Source: a virus. Taken from it: 24,177 nt of DNA. Positions 1 to 8,035 of the stretch are shown piece by piece. Under the pieces are notes generated by a model. That model was given only the letters and a program-made list of their open reading frames with translations. It had not been told where the DNA came from and did no database searches. Each line of letters opens with the position of its first letter. Position 1 is the stretch's first letter. The stretch is taken from IMG/VR virus record IMGVR_UViG_3300044730_001246, positions 1 through 24,177 of that record. The stretch is one strand, 5' to 3'. Made by a program: the position numbers and the translations under genes.

Positions 1-464
1 ATTTCATCACCCTCTCCCTGAAGGATTGAGATAACATCGACCATCGGTTGACGGAGAGCTTCGAAGTCTGTGCCGCCTAGACCGAGATACTTTTTCGGCA
101 AAACGCTTCCGATCTCGAGGAGAGCGCCCATCAGCTTCCCCAGGCTGCTGGACGCGGCGGCGAGCTTGTCGACGTCGCTTGCCATCGCAGCGGCGGTCGT
201 CAGACCTGTCGTGAACTCAGCGTTACCGAAGGGCTTCACAATATCTTTGATCACGCTGCCTACACCGCCGAGAAGCTTCCCGAAGAAACCCTCGCCGTCA
301 CCTTTGGGAATCAATGAGAGCCCAAACGCGAGTGCCGCACCCCCGATGAGGAGACCGATCCCCTGCATGGTGCTGAGCTTGCTGGCCTGTGATGTGATCA
401 CGTATAGCACGCCACCAACTCCCAGCATGACACCCGCGAGCACCGCGCCGAGTGATGCGAGGTT
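1..464 (-). CDS. Continuation of the tape-measure reading frame after an in-frame amber codon (runs off the left edge)
   Basis: Reading on in the same frame after the TAG at 467-465, there is no further stop for 154 codons to the window edge. The translation keeps tape-measure character: a hydrophobic helix starting LASLGAVLAGVMLGVGG, a second one around GIGLLIGGAALAFGLSLIP, then an amphipathic stretch with K/D/E and Ala-rich helices. The first in-frame ATG after the stop is at 428-426 and a GTG lies at 443-441. Neither has a convincing ribosome-binding site, so independent initiation looks poor. I infer this is the C-terminal part of the same protein, reached by readthrough or suppression, or separated by a recent point mutation or sequence error. 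A separate gene is the less likely reading. Confidence 0.6.
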
Positions 465-2918
465 CTACACGGAAACGTCATTGAACTTGTTGGCTGATTC
501 CACAACGACATCGATGAAGCTCTGCTTGGGTGTCCGGCCAGGGAGAGGGTCCATGAACGCAAGCAGGACATCCCTGATCGCGACTCCAATCCTACCGATC
601 GCATACGCGATCGCGCCAGCCATCGCCGTGATCTTTGCAGGCTCCTCGAGGATGTCGAAGATGCGGCTGATGATGCCCTGGCTCTTCTCCACGACGGGTG
701 CGACGGCGGCAGCTCCCACCGTCTCAACTCCTGCTGCGAGACCGCTGATCGCTGCACCCGCACCCGCTGTTCCGGCTGCACCGCTCGCCGCGGCCGAGGC
801 TGCCGAGCTGCCGAATACCGACCCCAGCGTCCCCCAAAGCTGATTCGCGATACCGCTAAGTGCGACAACGATCGGCCCACCAGTAGCGAACAGGGTCGTG
901 ATCTTAAAACTCTTGAAGAACCTTGGAAGAGCCTTGAGCAGCTCCTCTCCGAAACCTATCAGCGCTTTACCGAGATCGGGAAGCGCGTCGATGAGTCCGT
1001 CGATCGCAGCGCCGAAACCGTCGGTCAGACCCTTCTTACCGTCCTTACCCACCGTCTCCACAAACATGGTGCTGAGACTCTTTGTCCAGATTGTCAGCTG
1101 CTTTGGGAGCCACTTGACAACGCCGGTGAGAACCTTGATGATGGTCAGACCGAACTTATTTACCATGGCCCCGAAATCGAAACCCGCAGTGCCACCGCCG
1201 AACGCGCTGGACACAGAGTCGAATATGCCGGTGAACAGCTTGTCAACAGCTCCGACGATGTCACCCTTTTGGATCGTGGTGACAAAGTCCTTTATGCTCG
1301 TCGCGATCCCAATGAACATGGTCGATATGGTATTCGCGAGGGAGACGAGAGGTGAACTTTTAGGATTAGTCTGCTCTCCGAAGAAGAGCTCGGCGACAAT
1401 CTTGCCGACCTCCCCACCGATCTCGGCGACCTTGAGCATTCCGTCAGCGAGGGGCTGAAGCACCTTCATGAAACTGCCGGATGTTCCGAATCCCCTGAGG
1501 AATCCTTCGACGAACGCGGATACAAACCCTGTGAACTCCTTGAACGGAGTGATGACGTTCTCGATGTTGTCAGCGAGATCGTTCATGACCTCCTGAGTCG
1601 ACTTTTGCTTCTTGCTCGCCGCGTCAGCGCCCTTGACGATGTCATCGTATGACTGCGAGAGACCCTTCGCGGAGAGAGCCTGCGTCAGGATCTCCTCACT
1701 GAGACCCGATGTCGAAGCAAGAAGCTCCCTTTCCTTTCTTGTCATCGATTCTACCGATCGACCCGTCGCAGTGAATGCTCGTTGAACCTCTTGCAGTCGA
1801 GCAGCCGGATCCTCCATGTTCATCATCTTCAGAGGATCAAGGACTAGACCAAACCCCTGCGCGAGCTGCGCGGCTGCCTCGGCGCCCTGCTCGAAATCGT
1901 CGAACTTATCAACGAGCCCTGTGAGCTCCGTGAGCTCGAAACCTAACTTGCGGGTGAAAGTTGCAGCTTGCGTGATCTGCTTCACGTAATCACCTGTCAT
2001 CTTGCCCAGCATCTTGAAGTTGCTGAGCGCCTTGCCAACATCGGCGCCGAGGACCTTGGTCGAGACCCCGAAGTTCTTCCCGATCTTATCGACCGAGGCC
2101 ATGATCTCCTGGCTGAACTGCTTCACGCTCTTGCCGTTCAGCATAGCGAGACGGGCTGTCTGCTGCAACCCCTGATCGGTGAAGTGTAATCCGTCCTTCA
2201 GGACGTAGAGCTCAGCGGTCGCGTCGTTGAACTGCTGACCCATCGCATCGAATACAGGTCCAAGATCGCCAGCAATCTCAGTGATCTTCTGCAGCTGCTG
2301 GATAGCTCCGTCAATTCCCATCTGGAACTTCGATGCGAAGGCCGTCGAATTACCTGCCGCTGCCCTTAATGATCCTGAGAATTGCTCGTAACCTGTCTTT
2401 ATTCTACGTGAAGTGTTATCCGTGAAACTTCCGAACTTGTCTCTGACTTTCTCAAACTCGTTGAGCAGCTCATACTGTTTTTTCGCTAGCTCAGCGGCTT
2501 TCTCGATGATGGTATCGTAAGCCTGTCTCAAGAAACCGAACGCAGCCCCTATCGGGTTCGTGATGATATCGGTAAGAGACTGGAAATTCACTCCAAGCAG
2601 CTCCAGCCCGTCTTTGAACGGACCCAGATACTTCGTCAGGGTTTCCGTGATCTTGGCGTTGAACTTTTTTATTCCATTCACGAACCCTGAGAGAAAGCCC
2701 TCTGATTTCTCCGCGCTTTCACCCGCAGCGGTGATGGCATCACTCATGTCGCCAGTCGCAGATGTTACTCCTTCCGCCGCCTCAGCGAGCTCATTGTAAG
2801 CTCCTGATTGACCGCCCATGCGCTGCTCGAGAGCAGCCAGCTTCTCGAGCTGCTGCGTGAGCAGGCGGTTCATGGACTCCATGAGCTCTACCTGACGTGA
2901 TAGCTGATTCGGATCCAC
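465..2918 (-). CDS. Tail tape-measure protein (N-terminal 817 residues, ends at TAG)
   Basis: Tape-measure proteins span the tail lumen, set tail length and are usually ejected with the DNA. This one has the expected composition and position. It opens with a coiled-coil-like stretch rich in Q, L and E (residues ~5-35), followed by long Ala/Lys/Phe helices with repeated phrases such as NNxxxLG-like helices and FGVSTKVLGADVGKAL. Glycine/alanine-rich hydrophobic segments occupy ~650-760. It follows the tail tube and two or three small genes, the classical place for a tape measure and unlike T4, where gp29 sits in the hub cluster. The start is GTG at 2918, with GGGA five bases upstream and an ATANTTA motif at 2948-2940. 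The oddity is the end: TAG at 467-465 interrupts a frame that stays open to the window edge. Family identity rests on composition and context, not on a sharp signature. Confidence 0.75.
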   Translation of the reverse strand: MDPNQLSRQVELMESMNRLLTQQLEKLAALEQRMGGQSGAYNELAEAAEGVTSATGDMSDAITAAGESAEKSEGFLSGFVNGIKKFNAKITETLTKYLGPFKDGLELLGVNFQSLTDIITNPIGAAFGFLRQAYDTIIEKAAELAKKQYELLNEFEKVRDKFGSFTDNTSRRIKTGYEQFSGSLRAAAGNSTAFASKFQMGIDGAIQQLQKITEIAGDLGPVFDAMGQQFNDATAELYVLKDGLHFTDQGLQQTARLAMLNGKSVKQFSQEIMASVDKIGKNFGVSTKVLGADVGKALSNFKMLGKMTGDYVKQITQAATFTRKLGFELTELTGLVDKFDDFEQGAEAAAQLAQGFGLVLDPLKMMNMEDPAARLQEVQRAFTATGRSVESMTRKERELLASTSGLSEEILTQALSAKGLSQSYDDIVKGADAASKKQKSTQEVMNDLADNIENVITPFKEFTGFVSAFVEGFLRGFGTSGSFMKVLQPLADGMLKVAEIGGEVGKIVAELFFGEQTNPKSSPLVSLANTISTMFIGIATSIKDFVTTIQKGDIVGAVDKLFTGIFDSVSSAFGGGTAGFDFGAMVNKFGLTIIKVLTGVVKWLPKQLTIWTKSLSTMFVETVGKDGKKGLTDGFGAAIDGLIDALPDLGKALIGFGEELLKALPRFFKSFKITTLFATGGPIVVALSGIANQLWGTLGSVFGSSAASAAASGAAGTAGAGAAISGLAAGVETVGAAAVAPVVEKSQGIISRIFDILEEPAKITAMAGAIAYAIGRIGVAIRDVLLAFMDPLPGRTPKQSFIDVVVESANKFNDVSV

Positions 2919-2939
2919 TCAGTTCCCGCGCTCCGTGAT

Positions 2940-2948
2940 CTAACTATT
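2940..2948 (-). promoter_or_regulatory. Promoter-like motif AATAGTTAG before the tape measure
   Basis: Coding-strand AATAGTTAG lies 22 bases before the GTG start, in the 45-base gap. It is one member of a motif family, ATANTTA, found in most gaps of the window. Confidence 0.45.
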
Positions 2949-2963
2949 CAAGCAATAAATTTT

Positions 2964-3227
2964 TCAGAGACGCCAAGGACGACCAAACATGCGTTCAAAG
3001 TCCATCGCTGCCCGGCGCTTCTCATCGGTCATCACCGCGATGGTGTCAAGGGTCGACCGCTCATCGCAGAGAGCCTCGTAGAGTCTCCTCGAGGCGAGGG
3101 TCGCCCGCCTGATGACCTTCATCTGCTCCTTATCACCTGAGAGCTTCGGCATATCACCGCCCTCGAGTATGTAACGTCCCATCTCACCGACAACCTCGGC
3201 CAGCAGCTTCTCCTGATTTTTCGCCAT
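2964..3227 (-). CDS. Small helical protein of unknown function (87 aa)
   Basis: I do not recognise a family. The 87-residue product is charged and predicted helical by composition, with many K/R/E and M residues and an invariant-looking aromatic end (RMFGRPWRL). It has no signal peptide or membrane segment. The ATG start at 3227 has AGGAG six bases upstream, so it is clearly translated. It lies between the gp51-like/overlapping ORF and the tape measure, where many phages keep tail-assembly factors. A role as tape-measure partner or chaperone is an inference from position only. Confidence 0.7.
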   Translation of the reverse strand: MAKNQEKLLAEVVGEMGRYILEGGDMPKLSGDKEQMKVIRRATLASRRLYEALCDERSTLDTIAVMTDEKRRAAMDFERMFGRPWRL

Positions 3228-3242
3228 ATTACGCTCCTGACG

Positions 3243-3251
3243 CTAAGTATT
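3243..3251 (-). promoter_or_regulatory. Promoter-like motif AATACTTAG
   Basis: Coding-strand AATACTTAG lies 16 bases before the ATG of the 87-residue gene. It overlaps the TAA stop of the preceding ORF, so a regulatory site and a stop codon share bases here. Confidence 0.45.
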
Positions 3252-3549
3252 ACGTGAATCGACGAAGCCGCGCGGGTGTCTCACCCCTTTGCATCCCCAT
3301 CATAGCCCGTGTCTGAGCGTCATTCTGATGGGCAGCCCGCGTAGGGGTGTTCTCTCGTTCGCTGTTCCTTGAGAGCTCCTTGTTCAACCGTGTGATGAAC
3401 CACTCACGATACCGTATCGGTATGTTGTAGCACTCCCAGTAGCTGAACCCCATGTAGTACATGAGTAGGAAGCTCTGCTCGAGGTAGATCTCACGATCTT
3501 CAGGCGTCAGGCCAAAAAAAGCTGGCACCCAGCGGTACGCGCACCTCAC
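3250..3549 (-). CDS. Small tail/baseplate assembly protein overlapping the gp26-like gene in the +1 frame (99 aa or less)
   Basis: The core (FFGLTPEDRE, then FLLMYYMGFSYWECYNIP and REWFITRLNKEL) resembles the short proteins that follow gp26-like genes in T4-related phages, with an aromatic 'Y-x-Y-N-(I/L)-P' helix pattern. T4 gp51, a hub-assembly factor, sits next to gp26, so a gp51-like role is plausible but not proven. The reading frame overlaps the upstream gene by 50 bases and is +1 relative to it. Possible starts are GTG at 3549 (a GAGG only one or two bases away, too close) and GTG at 3528 (weak site). No start is well supported. A run of seven T at 3520-3514 lies in the overlap, so translation by frameshifting from the upstream gene is a real alternative. 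The C-terminal third is polar and looks disordered. Confidence 0.7.
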   Translation of the reverse strand: MRCAYRWVPAFFGLTPEDREIYLEQSFLLMYYMGFSYWECYNIPIRYREWFITRLNKELSRNSERENTPTRAAHQNDAQTRAMMGMQRGETPARLRRFT

Positions 3550-4342
3550 TCACCTCACTGCAGGCGGGGCAATCGTACTCTCCCTTCATGTCGATACCCG
3601 GTTCCTGAGCATCTATGTACTTACGCAGGGCCATGGAGTCCCTGGCAGGCATGCTCCTGATGAAGCCGTTCACGGCTGCTCGATCGGTCTTGCCGTCCAC
3701 GGAAACGATCGCGTACTGCAGGCGGGTTGTCACGTTGTTGTCACCGATCGCACCCTGCTTCTTTGCACGCTCCTGAACGACTGAGATCTCCTCCTCGTCG
3801 CGGCCCGTGAGGAACTTGAAGTGCACGGTCTTCTTGGTGACGGGAAGCTTGAATTCGAAAACGTTCTGTCCCTTCGCCACGGGCTCGATCTCAAGCCGCT
3901 TGATCGGCATGTCTGCGAGATTGAACTCCTGCTTGGATCTCTTACCGCACTTCGGGCAGTCAGCCTCAACGCCGTAATCAGCGCCGTAGCCCGTGATGCG
4001 AAGGGCGATCATGATCGCGTTCCTGTCACCCGCGAGCATGTCGGGAACGTAGATTCTCTTATCAACGAGGCAGCTCTTGATGAGCTCCGTGATAACAGTG
4101 CCCTTCTTGATGAGGGCTCTCGACGTCAGGATGTCCTCCTCGCGTGCCGTCATCGAACGAATATCAACCGTTTCCTTACCGCTGAGTGGGGACTCGGCTG
4201 GGTACACGGTACCGTTCGAGGGAAGCGGGACCGACTCGACTGGAATCTCAAAACCGAAATCATCACGCATGACATCTTTCGTCTGGATGCCTGCTGGAAC
4301 CGCCCCACCGAAGAGAGCGCTACGATCTGTCTCACCTGCCAC
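3500..4342 (-). CDS. 26-like: gp26-like baseplate/hub protein (T4_baseplate family) with two CxxC pairs
   Basis: About 280 residues. The product resembles the T4 gp26-related baseplate proteins of large myoviruses: an N-terminal strand-rich part, then VDIRSMTAREEDILTSR and a helix with ALIKKGTVITELIKSCL. Two cysteine pairs, CPKC (~129-132) and CPAC (~258-261), are spaced like a split zinc ribbon. T4 gp26 works in assembly of the baseplate hub. I choose GTG at 4342 because AGGAG at 4355-4351 is eight bases away; a longer GTG start at 4351 would overlap that ribosome site. The gene sits between tail tube and tape measure, where other phages carry tail-assembly chaperones made by frameshifting. 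Its end holds a seven-T run and overlaps the next ORF. The gp26-like assignment is from remembered family features and is fairly secure; the biochemical role here is inferred. Confidence 0.7.
   Translation of the reverse strand: MAGETDRSALFGGAVPAGIQTKDVMRDDFGFEIPVESVPLPSNGTVYPAESPLSGKETVDIRSMTAREEDILTSRALIKKGTVITELIKSCLVDKRIYVPDMLAGDRNAIMIALRITGYGADYGVEADCPKCGKRSKQEFNLADMPIKRLEIEPVAKGQNVFEFKLPVTKKTVHFKFLTGRDEEEISVVQERAKKQGAIGDNNVTTRLQYAIVSVDGKTDRAAVNGFIRSMPARDSMALRKYIDAQEPGIDMKGEYDCPACSEVSEVRVPLGASFFWPDA
3514..3520 (-). promoter_or_regulatory. Candidate translational slippery site (seven T)
   Basis: On the coding strand the upstream gene reads AGC TTT TTT TGG CCT GAC GCC TGA. Slipping forward by one base on the T run gives TTT TTT GGC CTG and enters the 99-residue frame at FFGLTPEDRE. 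Without slipping, the upstream protein ends five codons after the second TTT with WPDA. A -1 slip would meet TGA at once. No downstream pseudoknot was modelled. Confidence 0.4.
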
Positions 4343-4396
4343 GTTGATCACTCCTAAAATCTGCTATGGCAATTGTTAGCGGTTCTCATGACAAGT

Positions 4397-4427
4397 AAAA
4401 AAAATGGCCGTGCAATATGCACGGCCA
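4397..4427 (-). terminator. Rho-independent terminator after the tail tube gene
   Basis: A perfect stem pairs TGGCCGTGCA with TGCACGGCCA across a three-base loop, and on the minus strand it is followed at once by eight T (4404-4397). It lies 28 bases after the tail tube stop and separates the sheath/tube genes from the gp26-like and tape-measure genes. It is the best terminator in the window. Confidence 0.9.
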
Positions 4428-4454
4428 CCTCAAGCTCGAAGCTTCGTCGTCGGA

Positions 4455-4943
4455 TCAGTACTGCAGAACGCAGTTGTCGAAGCGCAGATCGAGCTGAATT
4501 TCGAGGATATCGTCACCATCGTACCCGAGCTCACCGAAGTTAGCCGAGGTGATGAATGCGCCCTTGATGTCCCAGAGCTCGACCACGGTTCCAACCGGAT
4601 CGATGAGCTTTAGCTGGCAATCACGCTTGTAGAAGTCAGCGTAACCAGCACGACCGGAGACCGACTCGAAGTGAGTGCGGATCCACTCCATCACCTGCTG
4701 GGCACCCGACGGCGCGATCGCATCGTAGAGCGTGACCGAGAGGGTCTCGAATGTCGTCTTGCCAGCGATGTAGCGGCGAGAGTTGATCCAGGGAATCTCC
4801 TTCTCCTCGGTCTTCACGCTCGGGCGCTTTGTTGACTTGATGAGGTAAGCATCGATACCCTCGATGGCGAAAATCCATCGGTTCTTCCTCTTCGGTTCGA
4901 ACTTGTTGGGTAGCATATCGGTGACTGAGAGTGTCTCGGCCAT
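4455..4943 (-). CDS. 19: Tail tube protein, gp19 type
   Basis: The 162-residue product has almost exactly the length of T4 gp19 (163). Recognisable features are the N-terminal NKFEPKRKNRWIFAIEG, a central strand region with TLYDAIAPSGAQQVMEWIR, and a C-terminal WDIKGAFITSANFGELGYDG typical of gp19-type tubes. Hexamers of this protein stack into the inner tube of the contractile tail. The ATG start at 4943 has AGGAG six bases upstream. It follows the second sheath gene by 41 bases and is followed by a strong terminator, which fits a highly expressed unit. Confidence 0.92.
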   Translation of the reverse strand: MAETLSVTDMLPNKFEPKRKNRWIFAIEGIDAYLIKSTKRPSVKTEEKEIPWINSRRYIAGKTTFETLSVTLYDAIAPSGAQQVMEWIRTHFESVSGRAGYADFYKRDCQLKLIDPVGTVVELWDIKGAFITSANFGELGYDGDDILEIQLDLRFDNCVLQY

Positions 4944-4958
4944 GTTGTCTCCTGTTCC

Positions 4959-4967
4959 TTAACTATT
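4959..4967 (-). promoter_or_regulatory. Promoter-like motif AATAGTTAA before the tail tube gene
   Basis: Coding-strand AATAGTTAA lies 16 bases before the tube start. The same nine bases occur before the second sheath gene, suggesting separate initiation for each virion gene. Confidence 0.5.
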
Positions 4968-4984
4968 GTGGTTACGTTGAAATC

Positions 4985-7900
4985 TTAGAAACTTGCTGCG
5001 TTTCTCGCTTCGAAATCGATCGAGACAAACTCGGCCGAACGTGTGGGCTGCAGGTAGATCTTCCCGCGGATCGTATTGTTCTCGATGTCAGCCTGCGTGG
5101 TCGTCGTCGTGTCGATCTGAACACGGTAACGCTCAACACCACGCTGCGCCTGGATCTGCTTCATGATCGGGGTCACCGCCGCGTTGAAGCGAGCGATCGT
5201 TGCCGCGCGATTTGGCTCGAAGAGCAGCCCATAGGCGACAGCCTTCACTCGACGACGAACTTCGATGAGGAGACGACGGACGTTAACACGATCAAGAGCG
5301 CTACCCTCAACAAGGAGGGTCCTCTGGCCGTTGACGACGATACCAGCGCCAGGGGACGCGATGATCGGATTGATGCCCACATCGTAGACAGTGTCAACAT
5401 TCTCAGCGAGGAATTTCGTGCTAAGCTCCTCCGCTGGGATAACGGCGCGGATGTAACCTGCCGGAGCGTACCATGCGTGAGCGAGTCTGTCGTTCTGGCC
5501 GTAAGCTCCGAGCACCATGGTCGAAGCAGGCACCCTAACCGATGAAGAAACGCCGGTTCCGGGGTCAACGTTGACGAACATGTCCGGGAAGTACGCTGCA
5601 CCGAAAGAGTTGTTGAGGCTTCGAGCCCTGAAGCGCGTTGTGGTGTAGGCCACATTCACGCTCGGGTACGTGTTTGACGCCAGGGATGCTGTCACGTAGT
5701 TGTTGTTGTCATCCTTGAGCTCGACATCCATGATGTAAAGGGCATCGAACTTTGTCTGCATCGAGCTGAGAGCGTAATCGGTAACCACCGGGTGGCGGAC
5801 ATCTGGAATCGCCAGAAGGCTGATGTCAGAGTACGTCTTGTTCGCCATGATGTCCACAGCCTTACGGTAAGCTGCGACTGTCGGACCGTCGAGCTGACCC
5901 TGGTTCGTGTTGTCCATCTCACGACGGATCGCTGCATCACGCATGTAGAACTTGTCAGCGTCAAAGACATTCAGACCATCGAAACCACCCTGCATGAAGG
6001 TCACGAACTTCAGGTACGTCCTATTCGAAGCGTACTGGAAGTCGAGGTTGACATCCACGAACCTGCCCTCAGATCCGCCCAGTGTGGCGTTTCGACGATA
6101 CACAGCCTCGTCCCAACGAGTCGTGTCGATCGTTCCGTCGGAGCTTGTCATCACCTGGATACGCTCGAGGGTGAAGAGGTTCTTGTTGAACAGGTCCGCG
6201 TCGAGCACCGAGCCGTTGACGTCCGCGACGCCAGCGTTGTTACCGACCCACGGATTCAGGTAGGTTGTGTGGAAGCTTGGGAAGTACTTCGTGTAGGCCG
6301 ACAGAGCCGAGGAGTCAAGCTGAGCGCTTGCAACGGTGGTTCCATCGTTCGGCTGCTCTATTGAGTTGCAGACGTTGAACTGCGGACCCCAGTAATACTT
6401 GCTCTCGCCCACAGCGTTGGGATCGGCGGCGGCGGCTCCAACGTTTATCGAGCGACGGAAGAACACCGGGAACTCCCTAGCATTCGTGGTCGGAATCGTG
6501 AGGTGAGAGCTGCTGTCAGCCGAACCCGTGGAAAGAAGATTCGTACCAGCTGTGACGAGGTGGTAATAACCGCGAACGGCGACGGGTAGGCTGTTGGTGG
6601 GAACGATCTTGTTGAGAACATCATCTGAGAGCTCAACTCTGATGCGACGAGAGCTCTTACCGAAGAGACCCTCCTCAACAATCTTCTGGGCATCGGCAGA
6701 GCGATCGAAGTCGAAGTACGTGTTCTGATCACCGATCTTCTTACCCACGAAACTTGAGCTGTCCGGATCAAGATCGCAGTCGACGTAGCTCTCGAGGACC
6801 ACCGGAGCGTCGTCCGTGTCGTCCCATGCGCGTACCTTCACCGTGAACTTACCGTATCCGTCTGCAGTTGTCGGGTACTTGATGTTCTCGACGGTGATCT
6901 TGTACAGCTCGTTGGTGTAAGCTCCGTCTCCGCGAGCGTGAACCCTGAAGAGATCGTACCTTGAGCCACCAAAATTCTGAGATGCGATGAACGGGGTCGT
7001 CGGGTGCTGGAATCTGTCTTCGAAGCTATCGTAGTTCGGGGAGGTGGTTGAACCAGCGTTCCTCGACTGTGAGCCCGTCAGGCAGAACACGATCTCCTCA
7101 AGAGCCTCCGACGCTCCGAGTCTCCTGATCAGGGATTCCGCAGCCACACCTGAGCCCGTCGGAACCGCGAACGCGGGCAGAACATCGTAGTGATTGTAGA
7201 GAACGTAACCGTGCTCCTCAACGAGCAGCGGGTTGGTGTTGAACTTCTTGGCAAAGTAGGAGTCAGACGTCACGTCGAACGACGCGCTGAGCACGCTTGG
7301 GTACGCTGCAGAGTCAGTGTGACCGTTCAACAGGACCACGAAATCCTGCTTGCCGCCTCTCAGATCGAGTGATCCCGTGAACCACCCACGAGCAGGAGAA
7401 GCAGTCGTAGCTGCTGAGGAGTACGTTGTTGAATTGACACCCGGAGCGGATGACGACACGGCGATCTGCACGCCGGAGGCGGCGAAGAGAACGCCTCTGA
7501 CTATCGGCTGGGCTGCCGTGGTGGTCTGCACACCGGCATCCGATAGAACCCAGGATCCTGCAGACTCAGACATATAGCAGCCGAGAAAGTAAGTTCTTCC
7601 GAGAGATCCGAGAGATGTCGCGTAGGGGTTATTTCCCAGCTGACCGCTTCCCACCTGAACCTTCTGCGAACCAGCTATGAATCCAGCGTTGTTCACACGA
7701 CCCGAGTTGGGCGCAGTTGTCGTACGCTTCTTACCGTCTCCGATGCCAAGTGTACGGACGTAGGTTCCCGCCGACGCATTGTTTAGCCACTGATTGAGTG
7801 CAAGCGGCGACGAGTAGTCCGAATCAGCGAATCCAAACTCAGTCCTGAACTGCGTGTTGTTGGCGAAGCTGATCGGAACGAACGCGGTCCCCTGTGAGGC

Positions 7901-7996
7901 CGGTCCGATGACACCCGCGGAGCGGCCCGACGGCTGAACCTCGGTCGTACCCCCTGTGCTATCGATCTCGTTGAGTGTTATACCTGGTGCAGCCAT
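4985..7996 (-). CDS. 18: Tail sheath protein, second paralogue (gp18 type, 1003 aa)
   Basis: The start MAAPGITLNEID is the usual sheath N-terminus, followed by a GVIGPASQGTAFVP strand. The C-terminal quarter holds the conserved sheath core: AHAWYAPAGYIRA, NPIIASPGAGIVVNGQRTL, then DRVNVRRLLIEVRRRVKAVAYG and FVSIDFEA at the end. T4 gp18 is 659 residues, so about 340 residues of extra, Gly/Ser/Thr-rich domains are inserted in the middle; such domains face outward in known sheaths. The ATG at 7996 has AGGAG eight bases upstream. It is a clear paralogue of the gene just before it, with the same motif order but low overall identity by eye. Two sheath genes may give mixed sheaths, or one may be a variant used at one end; the sequence does not decide. 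Confidence 0.9.
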   Translation of the reverse strand: MAAPGITLNEIDSTGGTTEVQPSGRSAGVIGPASQGTAFVPISFANNTQFRTEFGFADSDYSSPLALNQWLNNASAGTYVRTLGIGDGKKRTTTAPNSGRVNNAGFIAGSQKVQVGSGQLGNNPYATSLGSLGRTYFLGCYMSESAGSWVLSDAGVQTTTAAQPIVRGVLFAASGVQIAVSSSAPGVNSTTYSSAATTASPARGWFTGSLDLRGGKQDFVVLLNGHTDSAAYPSVLSASFDVTSDSYFAKKFNTNPLLVEEHGYVLYNHYDVLPAFAVPTGSGVAAESLIRRLGASEALEEIVFCLTGSQSRNAGSTTSPNYDSFEDRFQHPTTPFIASQNFGGSRYDLFRVHARGDGAYTNELYKITVENIKYPTTADGYGKFTVKVRAWDDTDDAPVVLESYVDCDLDPDSSSFVGKKIGDQNTYFDFDRSADAQKIVEEGLFGKSSRRIRVELSDDVLNKIVPTNSLPVAVRGYYHLVTAGTNLLSTGSADSSSHLTIPTTNAREFPVFFRRSINVGAAAADPNAVGESKYYWGPQFNVCNSIEQPNDGTTVASAQLDSSALSAYTKYFPSFHTTYLNPWVGNNAGVADVNGSVLDADLFNKNLFTLERIQVMTSSDGTIDTTRWDEAVYRRNATLGGSEGRFVDVNLDFQYASNRTYLKFVTFMQGGFDGLNVFDADKFYMRDAAIRREMDNTNQGQLDGPTVAAYRKAVDIMANKTYSDISLLAIPDVRHPVVTDYALSSMQTKFDALYIMDVELKDDNNNYVTASLASNTYPSVNVAYTTTRFRARSLNNSFGAAYFPDMFVNVDPGTGVSSSVRVPASTMVLGAYGQNDRLAHAWYAPAGYIRAVIPAEELSTKFLAENVDTVYDVGINPIIASPGAGIVVNGQRTLLVEGSALDRVNVRRLLIEVRRRVKAVAYGLLFEPNRAATIARFNAAVTPIMKQIQAQRGVERYRVQIDTTTTTQADIENNTIRGKIYLQPTRSAEFVSIDFEARNAASF
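5457..5475. repeat. 19-base identity shared by the two sheath genes (copy 1)
   Basis: The 19 bases are identical to 8517-8535 and encode the WYAPAG core of the sheath C-terminal domain in both paralogues. It is a remnant of duplication, or selected codon identity, in otherwise diverged genes. Confidence 0.6.
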
Positions 7997-8021
7997 TGAA
8001 TGAACTCCTTAATCTCTCGCT

Positions 8022-8030
8022 TTAACTATT
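8022..8030 (-). promoter_or_regulatory. Promoter-like motif AATAGTTAA before the second sheath gene
   Basis: Coding-strand AATAGTTAA lies 26 bases before the ATG, between the TAA of the first sheath gene and the AGGAG of the second. No terminator separates the two sheath genes. Confidence 0.5.
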
Positions 8031-8035
8031 GCAGA

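Noticed and set aside
70-843. Plus-strand open frame of 257 residues
   Set aside because: It lies opposite the tape-measure frame, is Pro/Ser/Ala-rich without domain features, and has no ribosome site. It is an antisense shadow.
4931-5545. Plus-strand open frame of 204 residues
   Set aside because: It is antisense to the second sheath gene C-terminus and runs across the promoter and start region of the tail tube gene; no family features.
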